In this document: positions 8,378 to 15,327 of the stretch, piece by piece
Layout of the letters: each line of letters starts with the position of its first letter
How positions within the stretch are numbered: position 1 is the stretch's first letter
The notes under the pieces: generated by a model
Databases searched by the model: none
What the model was told of the DNA's origin: nothing
What the model saw: the letters and a program-made list of their open reading frames with translations, nothing else
Assembly (NCBI GenBank): GCA_023136715.1
Contig: JAGLQT010000176.1
Location: forward strand, 1 to 16,416
Reading direction: 5' to 3'
DNA length: 16,416 bases
DNA from: Gammaproteobacteria bacterium
GTDB lineage: Bacteria > Pseudomonadota > Gammaproteobacteria > SZUA-229
Made by a program: the position numbers and the translations under genes

Positions 8378-9664
8378 TCAGGACTTTTCTCGGGCAATCG
8401 CACGGTGGCCAATGTCGGTTCTGAAATAAACGTCTTTCCATGAAATCGCATTGACTATTTCATAAGCCTTTGCCTGTGCATCGGTAACCGAATCACCCAG
8501 CGCGCAGGCGCATAAAACACGACCACCTGCGGTGACCACCTGGCCGTCTTTTTCAGCGGTGCCGGCGTGGAAAATTTTAGTGTTGATATTATCGGCGCTA
8601 TCGAGACCACTGATGATATCGCCCTTGTTGTAATCATCGGGGTAACCGCCTGCCGCCAGTACAACGCCGATAGAAGTGCGTTCATCCCAGTCAGCTTTTG
8701 CGATATCAAGTTTGCCGTCGAGAGCCTGCAAACAGTGCTCAACTAAATCAGATTTCAAACGCATCATAATCGGCTGAGTTTCAGGGTCGCCAAAGCGCAC
8801 GTTGTATTCCAGCACATTGGGTTTGCCGGTCTCGTCGATCATCACGCCCGCGTATAAAAAACCGGTGTAGTCGTTGCCTTCAGCCGCCATGCCATCAACC
8901 GTCGGGCGAATTACCTCGTTCATAATACGCTCGTGAATTTCCGGGGTGACTACCGGTGCTGGTGAATAAGCACCCATGCCGCCGGTATTTGGGCCGGTAT
9001 CGCCGTTATCGCGCGCCTTGTGATCCTGCGAAGTCGCCATCGGCAAAATGTTTTTGCCATCAACCATACAGATGAAACTGGCTTCTTCACCGAACAGGAA
9101 TTCTTCGATGACTACTCGCGCACCGGCATCGCCAAAGCGGTTGCCGGAGAGCATGTCGGTGACCGCAGCAATCGCTTCGTCTTCGGTCTGCGCCAGGATC
9201 ACGCCTTTACCCGCAGCCAGACCATCGGCCTTAACCACCAGCGGTGCACCCTGCTGTTTTACGTAAGCAATGGCCTTGGCTTCATCGGTGAAGTTACCGT
9301 AAGACCCGGTGGGAATATTGTGGCGAGCCAGAAAATCTTTGGTGAAAGCTTTTGAGCCTTCCAGCTGCGCTGCGCCTTTGCTCGGGCCGAAAGCTTTCAG
9401 ACCAGCGGCGGAGAATTCGTCAACAATGCCTTCCACTAGCGCCGCTTCGGGGCCAATGATAGTCAGCCCAATGTCGTTGTTTTTGGCAAAGTCGAGTAGC
9501 GCGGGGATATCTTCGCCACCGATATTGACGTTTTCGATACCCTCTTCGAGAGCTGTGCCGGCGTTACCGGGAGCCACATAAACTTGATCAACTTTGGGAG
9601 ATTGGGCAGCTTTCCAGGCCAGCGCGTGTTCACGGCCACCACCACCAACGATAAGAACTTTCAT
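8378..9664 (-). CDS. purD: Phosphoribosylamine-glycine ligase (GAR synthetase)
   Basis: 428 residues, close to the E. coli enzyme. It catalyses the second step of de novo purine synthesis: 5-phosphoribosylamine + glycine + ATP to GAR + ADP + Pi, in the cytoplasm. The N-terminal domain starts MKVLIVGGGGREHAL. The ATP-grasp core shows GPSKGAAQLEGSK (93-105), VVKADGLAAGKGV (143-155), the DHKARDNGDTGPNTGGMGAYSP block (214-235) and the family signature RFGDPETQ (290-297). All expected motifs are present. The frame opens further upstream at 9688, but the start at 9664 is preferred: it matches the family N-terminus and has AGGAA five bases upstream (9674-9670). The gene stands alone; purH, its frequent partner in gammaproteobacteria, is not adjacent in this window. 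No PurR-like operator was recognised upstream. Confidence 0.97.
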   Translation of the reverse strand: MKVLIVGGGGREHALAWKAAQSPKVDQVYVAPGNAGTALEEGIENVNIGGEDIPALLDFAKNNDIGLTIIGPEAALVEGIVDEFSAAGLKAFGPSKGAAQLEGSKAFTKDFLARHNIPTGSYGNFTDEAKAIAYVKQQGAPLVVKADGLAAGKGVILAQTEDEAIAAVTDMLSGNRFGDAGARVVIEEFLFGEEASFICMVDGKNILPMATSQDHKARDNGDTGPNTGGMGAYSPAPVVTPEIHERIMNEVIRPTVDGMAAEGNDYTGFLYAGVMIDETGKPNVLEYNVRFGDPETQPIMMRLKSDLVEHCLQALDGKLDIAKADWDERTSIGVVLAAGGYPDDYNKGDIISGLDSADNINTKIFHAGTAEKDGQVVTAGGRVLCACALGDSVTDAQAKAYEIVNAISWKDVYFRTDIGHRAIAREKS

Positions 9665-9969
9665 TGTATTTCCTGATGCAGTATTCAATAGGAGTGGGAT
9701 TTTATATTGTTGATGGGGGAGGGGATAGGGGGAATTGGATTTTTAGTATTTAAGGTCGTCATCCCTGTCTGTTTTTGAATCGAAACAGTGGTGCATGGAT
9801 GCGCTGGTTATGAACCTAAGGTATGGAATCCAGATTTTAGATTCTGACTTCAATACGTTGAGGTGTAATAAATGAAATGTAATTCATTGTATGGATTACC
9901 ATGTGACCGCATGGTGCTAGAATATTCCGCGGGGATCAGATCTCATTAATCAACCAAAAGAGTCATTTT
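9665..9969. other. Divergent intergenic region between purD and the small exported protein
   Basis: 305 bases. Near purD lie its ribosome site (AGGAA, 9674-9670) and a G-rich tract on the plus strand (9715-9738: runs of five, four, five and two G). The middle (about 9755-9850) contains a 6-bp hairpin, CTGTTT 9769-9774 with AAACAG 9783-9788, and no recognisable gene. The right part carries the candidate promoter of the small gene. Confidence 0.5.
9896..9923 (+). promoter_or_regulatory. Candidate sigma-70 promoter with overlapping palindrome
   Basis: TTACCA (9896-9901) as -35, a 16-bp spacer, and TAGAAT (9918-9923) as -10 with an extended TG at 9915-9916. The leader would be about 40 nt before ATG 9970. 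An inverted repeat, ACCATG (9898-9903) and CATGGT (9910-9915) with a 6-nt spacer, lies between and over the two hexamers, where a repressor could act. The match to consensus is moderate. Confidence 0.35.
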
Positions 9970-10359
9970 ATGAAAATAACAGTAATCACCTTATCGCTGC
10001 TATTGCCGGCGGTAGCCTTCGCGCAAAATTCACTGGATATGAATAGTGTAGATATGCAGAATATAATGAAGCATATAGGGGAAATGGAGTCCTGTATGCA
10101 GGCTATTGATGAAACAAAGATGAATGAGATAAGGGATAACTCTATTCATATGGAAGCAGAAATTTCCGCTTTATGCAAAGACGGAAAGCGTTCACAAGCA
10201 CAGGAAAAGGCGGTTTCATATGGAAAGAAAATGATGAACGATGCCACAATGAAAGCGATGATTAAATGTAGTGAGCCGATGAAAGGAATTATGAGGGCGA
10301 CGCCAATAGTGCCATTTGATGCGAATGCAGAAATACAAGATAAGCATGTCTGTGATTAG
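9970..10359 (+). CDS. Small exported Met-rich, four-Cys protein of unknown function
   Basis: 129 residues. A signal peptide is clear: MK, a hydrophobic core to about residue 15 and a VAFA|Q cleavage near 18/19. The mature part of about 111 residues is mostly predicted helical and holds 13 Met, with clusters at 24-43 and 88-108, and four Cys at 42, 69, 100 and 128 that could form two disulfides. The even count and the export signal favour a folded periplasmic or secreted protein. I do not recognise the family. The Met content invites thoughts of metal binding, but there is no classic MxxM or CxxC copper-site array, so this stays a guess. A weak ribosome site (AAGAG, ending 7 nt before the ATG) precedes it. 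It is transcribed away from purD and towards the acyl-CoA synthetase gene. Confidence 0.75.
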   Translation: MKITVITLSLLLPAVAFAQNSLDMNSVDMQNIMKHIGEMESCMQAIDETKMNEIRDNSIHMEAEISALCKDGKRSQAQEKAVSYGKKMMNDATMKAMIKCSEPMKGIMRATPIVPFDANAEIQDKHVCD

Positions 10360-10367
10360 CGCGGTAG

Positions 10368-10394
10368 GGTGCAATAAACACAGAGCATTGCACC
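10368..10394. terminator. Inverted repeat between convergent genes, possible terminator
   Basis: GGTGCAAT (10368-10375) and its exact reverse complement (10387-10394) enclose an 11-nt loop. The hairpin begins 8 nt after the small gene's stop and ends 22 nt beyond the end of the acyl-CoA synthetase gene on the other strand. Neither side has an immediate U tract, so intrinsic termination would be weak; it may instead be a 3'-end stabilising structure. Confidence 0.4.
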
Positions 10395-10416
10395 GTATGG
10401 TTATAAGAAAGTGTTT

Positions 10417-12141
10417 TTAAATCCCCCCTGTATGACCTGTCTCAGCATTTAACTTTTCCAGGGCGATTTCTCGCATGCGAAATTTTTGCAGTTTGCCGGT
10501 GACGGTCATCGGGAAGTCTTTGACAAACCAGATGTGTTTGGGTATTTTGAAATGCGCAATCTGCTGCTTGCAATACTCACGCATTTCTTCTTCGCTTGCC
10601 TGTTCGCCTGCGTGTAATTGAATCCATGCCATGACGGCTTCGCCATAGAATTCATCGGGGACACCGAACACGGCCACTTGCGCAATTTTGGGATGGCTAA
10701 AGAGAAATTCTTCAATCTCTTTGGGGTAGATATTTTCACCGCCGCGGATGATCATTTCCTTGCGCCTGCCGGTAATGCGCACGTAGCCATCAGCATCCAT
10801 GGTGCCGAGATCACCCGAATATAACCAGCCACTCTGATTGACCGTTTCTGCGGTCTTATCGGGCTGGCCGTAATAACCCTGCATGATGTGATAGCCACGA
10901 AAACAGATTTCACCGATTTCGCCCAGAGGCACGGTCGCCCCGGTTTCAATGTTGACGATTTTGACTTCCTGATGCGGCAGGTTTTTCCCCACCGTTTCAG
11001 TGCGGCGTTGCATGCTGTCATCGCGGGTGGTCAGGTGGGTTAGTGGTGAGGCTTCGGTTTCACCATAACCAATTAGAATTTCAGAGCAGTGCATTTCTTC
11101 CATGACACGTTTCATCAGCGGTGCAGGGCAGGGCGCTCCTGCCATGATGCCGGTGCGTAAACTGCTCATATCGTAGTTTTTAAAATCAGGATGTTCCAGT
11201 TCGGCGATGAACATGGTGGGCACGCCGTGTACCGCGGTGCAGCGTTCGGCTTCGATCGCATGCAGCACTGCCGGTGCATCAAAATGTTCTGCGGGTATTA
11301 CCATGCAGGCGCCTACCGAGAGACAGAGCAGGTTGGCCAGCACCATGCCGAAACAGTGATAAAAGGGCACCGGGATGCACAGTCGGTCATGCTCGGTGAA
11401 GTGCATGGCTTTGGCTGAGAAGTAGGCGTTGTTCAGAATATTATGATGCGTCAGCAGCACGGCTTTGGGAAAACCGGTGGTGCCAGAAGTGTACTGAATA
11501 TTGATAGCATCATCTCGATCCAGCGAGGCGGTGATGGCATCCAGACTTTCTGTGCTTACGCCTTCGGCGGCGGCCAGCACTTCTGACCAGGCTGCAAAAC
11601 CGGGATAAGGTTTTTGGGTGGCCGCCGAGTTAGCCGGATCAAAAACCACCACCCTGCGTAAATGCGGAAAGGCCTTGCTGTTTAAATCGCCATCGGTTTC
11701 ATTTTTAAGTTCGGGTAACAGTTCCACCAGCATTTCGACATAGTTGCTGCTGCGAAACGAGGGGATGGTAAAGACGCCGTGGATTTCGGAGCGTTCCAGT
11801 GCATAAGCCAGTTCTCGCGAGCGGTAGGCCGGGTTGATGTTGACCAGAACCGCACCGATTCTCGCTGTGGCCATTTGTACCAGCAGCCATTCCAGATTAT
11901 CGGTGGACCAGACGCCGATGCGGTCGCCCCGGTTAAAGCCTATGCCCAACAGTCCCAGTGCCAGCTGGTCAACTACCTGAGACAGTTCCCTGTATGTTAA
12001 GCGTCGCTGTTGTGGCAATGAGACGATGGCTTCGTGGTCAGGAAAACGTTGCACGACCTCGGCAAAATGTTCGGGGATGGTGGCGCCCAGTAAGGGCTCG
12101 TCCCCGCCGCGATGAAAGTAACTTTTTTGCGCCTGTATCAT
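10417..12141 (-). CDS. AMP-forming acyl-CoA synthetase, ACSF2-like (short/medium or branched-chain acid:CoA ligase)
   Basis: 574 residues with a complete ANL-superfamily core. The P-loop YTSGTTGFPK is at 217-226, the adenine motif GYGETEASP at 358-366, YSGDLG at 441-446, the hinge and CoA-face block GRRKEMIIRGGENIYPKEIE at 458-477, and the catalytic Lys in TVTGK at 550. The VPFYHCFGM segment (258-266) and overall layout resemble medium-chain ACSF2-type enzymes and related bacterial fatty-acyl-CoA synthases rather than acetyl-CoA synthetase. It activates a carboxylic acid to acyl-CoA via acyl-AMP, in the cytoplasm. It is the last gene of the dehydrogenase/oxidoreductase operon, 24 nt after the beta-subunit gene. 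This suggests its acid corresponds to the acyl-CoA made or used by that enzyme. The exact chain length cannot be read. No strong ribosome site precedes the ATG. Confidence 0.88.
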   Translation of the reverse strand: MIQAQKSYFHRGGDEPLLGATIPEHFAEVVQRFPDHEAIVSLPQQRRLTYRELSQVVDQLALGLLGIGFNRGDRIGVWSTDNLEWLLVQMATARIGAVLVNINPAYRSRELAYALERSEIHGVFTIPSFRSSNYVEMLVELLPELKNETDGDLNSKAFPHLRRVVVFDPANSAATQKPYPGFAAWSEVLAAAEGVSTESLDAITASLDRDDAINIQYTSGTTGFPKAVLLTHHNILNNAYFSAKAMHFTEHDRLCIPVPFYHCFGMVLANLLCLSVGACMVIPAEHFDAPAVLHAIEAERCTAVHGVPTMFIAELEHPDFKNYDMSSLRTGIMAGAPCPAPLMKRVMEEMHCSEILIGYGETEASPLTHLTTRDDSMQRRTETVGKNLPHQEVKIVNIETGATVPLGEIGEICFRGYHIMQGYYGQPDKTAETVNQSGWLYSGDLGTMDADGYVRITGRRKEMIIRGGENIYPKEIEEFLFSHPKIAQVAVFGVPDEFYGEAVMAWIQLHAGEQASEEEMREYCKQQIAHFKIPKHIWFVKDFPMTVTGKLQKFRMREIALEKLNAETGHTGGI

Positions 12142-12165
12142 GTTGGTGATTTATTTTTGCTCTTA

Positions 12166-13113
12166 TTACTCTTTATCTAAACTGGTTGTCTTTTGCACTT
12201 CATCCCAATAGTCATCCACCTTCTTCTGGATTTCATTGATGAGCGCATCATTACATTGCGGTTCAAACAAATGCGCAAAACGTCCCTGGTGTTTCAGATA
12301 ATCTTCAACCGGAATTCGCTGACGTGGAATTTTGGTATGGGTGACTTTGCCGTCGATATATTCCTTCAGTGGCCAGACGCCGCTCTTCACCGCCAGCTTG
12401 CCAATCTCGACGGACTCTTTGGGATCGAAGTCCCAGCCGGGAGGACAGGGTGCCAGCGCGATGATCATCCTGGGTCCTTTCAGGCTGCGGGCTTTTTCGA
12501 TCTTGCGGGCCAGATCCACCGGTTCGGTACCGATGACCGTGGCCACATAGGCCGGTTTGTGTGCGGCCCAGATGGAAAACAGGTCCTTTTTAAAACCGGG
12601 AAAGCCGAGCGGGCCTTTACTGGTTGCTGTCTTGGCAGCATGCGGTGTAGCACCGGAGTACTGTTGCCCGGTGTTGCCATAACCTTCGTTGTCGTAACAG
12701 ATGTAGAGAAAATCCAGGTTGCGCTCCATCGCGCCGGAGGTGGCGGATAATCCCATGCCGTAGGCGGAACCATCACCGGTCAGCACTACTACCTCCATAT
12801 TTTCTTCCGGCGGGATACGCTTTTTCTCTAATAGAATATCCAGCGCATCACGCACACCCTGGGCACCGGCCGGTGCCGAGGCCATGGCGGTATAAAGCCA
12901 GGAACCGCGGAACGGGGTGAAAGGGTAAACCGACAGCAAAGTCATACAACCGGCAGCATTAACAAATACTGATTTCTCGCCAATCACATCATAGACTTGA
13001 TGTAGCGCTTCCAGGCCACCGCAACCGGAACACATCGGGGTGCCCGTGCCCAGCAGGTGGGTCGAGGGAAGATCTTTCATGCGGCGATAAAAAGTGGCTT
13101 TTACTTCCGTCAT
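12166..13113 (-). CDS. porB: 2-oxoacid:ferredoxin oxidoreductase beta subunit (TPP-binding)
   Basis: 315 residues, the usual size of a separate PorB/VorB subunit. It binds the pyrophosphate of thiamine diphosphate and one [4Fe-4S] cluster. Expected ligands are visible: Cys28 and Cys31 in PMCSGCGG, Cys56 in AAGCM and Cys223 in ALAPCPPGWD. The TPP motif starts GDG at 113-115 and ends in the DNEGYGNTG block. With the alpha and gamma-delta subunits it would interconvert 2-oxo acid + CoA and acyl-CoA + CO2 with ferredoxin as electron partner. The start at 13113 overlaps the alpha-subunit stop in ATGA and has GGGAG seven bases upstream (13125-13121), so translation is probably coupled. The por name follows the general family; the neighbouring dehydrogenase suggests the substrate may not be pyruvate. 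Confidence 0.9.
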   Translation of the reverse strand: MTEVKATFYRRMKDLPSTHLLGTGTPMCSGCGGLEALHQVYDVIGEKSVFVNAAGCMTLLSVYPFTPFRGSWLYTAMASAPAGAQGVRDALDILLEKKRIPPEENMEVVVLTGDGSAYGMGLSATSGAMERNLDFLYICYDNEGYGNTGQQYSGATPHAAKTATSKGPLGFPGFKKDLFSIWAAHKPAYVATVIGTEPVDLARKIEKARSLKGPRMIIALAPCPPGWDFDPKESVEIGKLAVKSGVWPLKEYIDGKVTHTKIPRQRIPVEDYLKHQGRFAHLFEPQCNDALINEIQKKVDDYWDEVQKTTSLDKE

Positions 13114-14357
13114 TTTTTTTCTCCCAGTTCATCTCGCTCGACTTTCGCAACGGCCTGAAGTTTTCGTACTTCGCGCAGTTCGCTTTCGGTATATAGCAGT
13201 CGTGGTGGCGGAACCTGACCCTCTTCAACAGCGCGCTGGGTGACCGCGGAGATTTCAAAAAATTCTTCGAGTGATATATCTCGCCCGCCCAGTCCGCCGA
13301 TAAAACTCAGCAGGATTCGGGGTGACTCGGGCTGGCCATAAAGGGCTGAAGCCAGTTCTGAATGTAACACCCCGCCCATGCCCATGGAGATGTTCTGGTC
13401 GATCACCGCTACGCCTTTTTTGCCAGCTAGCAGTTGCTGGAAGTGCTGGGCGGGAAACGGGCGTAGCAGGCGTGGGCGCAACAGGCCAACGGCCTGACCG
13501 TTTTCGCGTAAACGATCCACGGCTTCGCGCGCCTTGGTCGCAAAAGAGCCCATCATGACAAAGACCAGCTCAGCATCATCTGTGCGGTAGCTTTCGATCG
13601 CTGTATATGATCGGCCAAAGCGTTCGGCAAATTCAGTCGCAATTTCATCGTAAACGGCCAGGCCATTTTGTGCGGCCAGATGGCTTTCATAGCGAAAATA
13701 AGAATAGGGAGATCCACCGAGCACGGCGACGGCCTGGCTGACTGGTGAGCTGGCACGAAAACGAATATTTTCTGGATCATAGTCACCGACGAACTGCCGG
13801 GCCGCAGTTTCATCCGGTATTTCCACCGGCTCGCGGGTAAAGGAGAGGTAAAAGCCATCAAGATTAACGATTACCGGCAGGCGTACGCGGGGATCTTCGC
13901 CCAGGCGAAAGGCCATCAGGGTGCTATCGAGCACTTCCTGGCAGGTGGAGCAGTGGATCTGCAAAAAGCCTGAGTCCCGTGCCGCCAGAATGTCGTTGTG
14001 ATCGGGTTCCAGGGTGATCGGGGAAGAGAGGCCGCGCGACACATTGACCAGTACAAATGGCGCACGCCAGCCGGCAACGGTATAGAGCATTTCCATACCA
14101 TACAGCAGTCCCTGACTGGAAGTCGCGCTGAACACCCTGACACCCGTTGCTGCCGCCGCACCCGCTGAGGTGATCATCGAGTGTTCGGATTCGAGGGTGA
14201 CCATGCGGGCATCCATTTCATCGGTGTCAATCCAGTTACCCAGCGCTTCGATGATCTCGGTTTGCGGGGTGATCGGAAAGGCGGGGATATAATCTGTGGC
14301 AGCCAGACGAGCGCCCCAGGCAGCGGCACCATTGCCGGTTAACAATTTACGTTTCAT
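13110..14357 (-). CDS. porA: 2-oxoacid:ferredoxin oxidoreductase alpha subunit
   Basis: 415 residues. The pyrimidine-binding domain opens LLTGNGAAAWGARLA and carries PITPQTE (29-34 region) and the Glu-containing ESEHSM (56-61) that contacts the TPP aminopyrimidine. It continues through SSQGLLYGMEML (80-91) and VNVSRGLSSPIT (104-115), then a transketolase-C-like domain with FVMMGSFATKAREA and an MGMGG segment. It pairs with the beta subunit to form the TPP site. The frame extends upstream to 14429, but ATG 14357 has a near-perfect AGGAGGT five bases upstream (14369-14363), matches the family N-terminus, and overlaps the preceding stop in ATGA. The LTGNGAAAWGARLA opening also recalls phenylglyoxylate dehydrogenase alpha subunits, so an aromatic 2-oxo acid is an alternative substrate. 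Confidence 0.92.
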   Translation of the reverse strand: MKRKLLTGNGAAAWGARLAATDYIPAFPITPQTEIIEALGNWIDTDEMDARMVTLESEHSMITSAGAAAATGVRVFSATSSQGLLYGMEMLYTVAGWRAPFVLVNVSRGLSSPITLEPDHNDILAARDSGFLQIHCSTCQEVLDSTLMAFRLGEDPRVRLPVIVNLDGFYLSFTREPVEIPDETAARQFVGDYDPENIRFRASSPVSQAVAVLGGSPYSYFRYESHLAAQNGLAVYDEIATEFAERFGRSYTAIESYRTDDAELVFVMMGSFATKAREAVDRLRENGQAVGLLRPRLLRPFPAQHFQQLLAGKKGVAVIDQNISMGMGGVLHSELASALYGQPESPRILLSFIGGLGGRDISLEEFFEISAVTQRAVEEGQVPPPRLLYTESELREVRKLQAVAKVERDELGEKK

Positions 14358-15286
14358 GCCTGACCTCCTTTGGCTTCTTCGGCCTGCGCCACTTCTTCCG
14401 CAATGGCGTGAATCGCATGGGGTGGGCACTGGGCGACACAGACCATGCAGCCCTTGCAGTGATCATAGTCGATATCGGGCAGGCCCTGCTCAGTCACATT
14501 GATCGCGCCATCGGGACAAAAGGTACTGCATACCCACCAGCAACCACTGCAATGTTCATAATCGATGACCGGCCGCTGGGTTCGCCACAGGCCGGTTTTT
14601 ACCTGCACGCTGTTCGCGGCGGCGTGAATGCTCGGCGCAGAAATTCGGGCATCTTCAAAAGGCAGCTCGACCCAGGCTGGACGGGTATAGTTAGCGGCTG
14701 ATGTTTTCTCCATTGTGCTGACGCAGCCAGCGTGTTTTTTCATCAGGTCGAAAGCCGTTAAGGCCTTGTGAAGATTTTTTTCCACCACGGCATGGCCCAG
14801 ATCGCCGAGCTCTTCCTCGATGGCCTGGCTTAATGATTCACGCGTAATGACGCCGAGCAACTTTGCAGCGGCGCCGGTGCAGGTCGCGCCGATAAAACGT
14901 AATTCAGCTCGATCCTCTGTTTCGACTGGCAATGTAAACACCTTGCCGCTGATATTGAGACGTTGTTTCCATACTTCTGGAGATTCATCACTGTTGATCA
15001 GGATGACGGTATGTTTATCCACCCCGGCAAGCACGCCAGCACCGGGTACTGGCACCAGGCTGTCATCGGCGACAATGACCAGGTCGGCCTGGGTGATAAT
15101 GCCGCGCTCGTTAATCGGTGTTTCATCAGCACGTACATAGGCGAAGATGGGCGCGCCACGACGTTCAGCACCATAACGCGGGGCATCCTGGACTTCATAG
15201 CCCTGCAGGAAAAAGGCTGTGCCCAGAATGCGGCTGGCGGTTTTCATGCCCTGTCCGCCTCGGCCGTGAAAACGTATACGATACAT
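14354..15286 (-). CDS. 2-oxoacid:ferredoxin oxidoreductase, fused gamma-delta subunit with two [4Fe-4S] sites
   Basis: 310 residues. Residues 1-185 form the gamma domain (HGRGGQGMKTASRIL at 7-21, APRYGAERRGAP at 35-46), which acts in CoA-dependent chemistry. Residues 235-295 form the delta, two-cluster ferredoxin domain that carries electrons to external ferredoxin. In many archaeal and bacterial enzymes these are separate genes; here a linker of about 50 residues joins them. The second cluster motif is canonical (Cys277, 280, 283, 287: CX2CX2CX3CP). The first is Cys246, 249, 253, 257, that is CX2CX3CX3CP, one residue longer than usual. Start ATG 15286 is preferred over the upstream frame start at 15310, because AGGAG lies five bases before it (15296-15292) and MYRIRFHGRGGQG is the family N-terminus. 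It is 41 nt after the dehydrogenase gene and overlaps the alpha gene by 4 nt. Confidence 0.9.
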   Translation of the reverse strand: MYRIRFHGRGGQGMKTASRILGTAFFLQGYEVQDAPRYGAERRGAPIFAYVRADETPINERGIITQADLVIVADDSLVPVPGAGVLAGVDKHTVILINSDESPEVWKQRLNISGKVFTLPVETEDRAELRFIGATCTGAAAKLLGVITRESLSQAIEEELGDLGHAVVEKNLHKALTAFDLMKKHAGCVSTMEKTSAANYTRPAWVELPFEDARISAPSIHAAANSVQVKTGLWRTQRPVIDYEHCSGCWWVCSTFCPDGAINVTEQGLPDIDYDHCKGCMVCVAQCPPHAIHAIAEEVAQAEEAKGGQA

Positions 15287-15327
15287 AACCTCTCCTGTTT
15301 CGCTCTCCACTTCGGAGTGCGTGAGTT

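Noticed and set aside
9750..9850. Possible degenerate dispersed repeat (GTCATCCCTG ... GGAATCCAG words)
   Set aside because: It resembles parts of common intergenic repeats, but only one copy is in the window and no clear terminal inverted repeats could be traced.
12193..12750. 185-codon plus-strand frame antisense to the beta-subunit gene
   Set aside because: It is the shadow of a well-supported TPP-enzyme gene, with no motif or ribosome site of its own.
14358..14429. Longer N-terminus for the alpha subunit (start at 14429)
   Set aside because: The extra 24 residues are Arg/Ser-rich out-of-family sequence from within the gamma-delta gene. AGGAGGT and the ATGA overlap fix the start at 14357.
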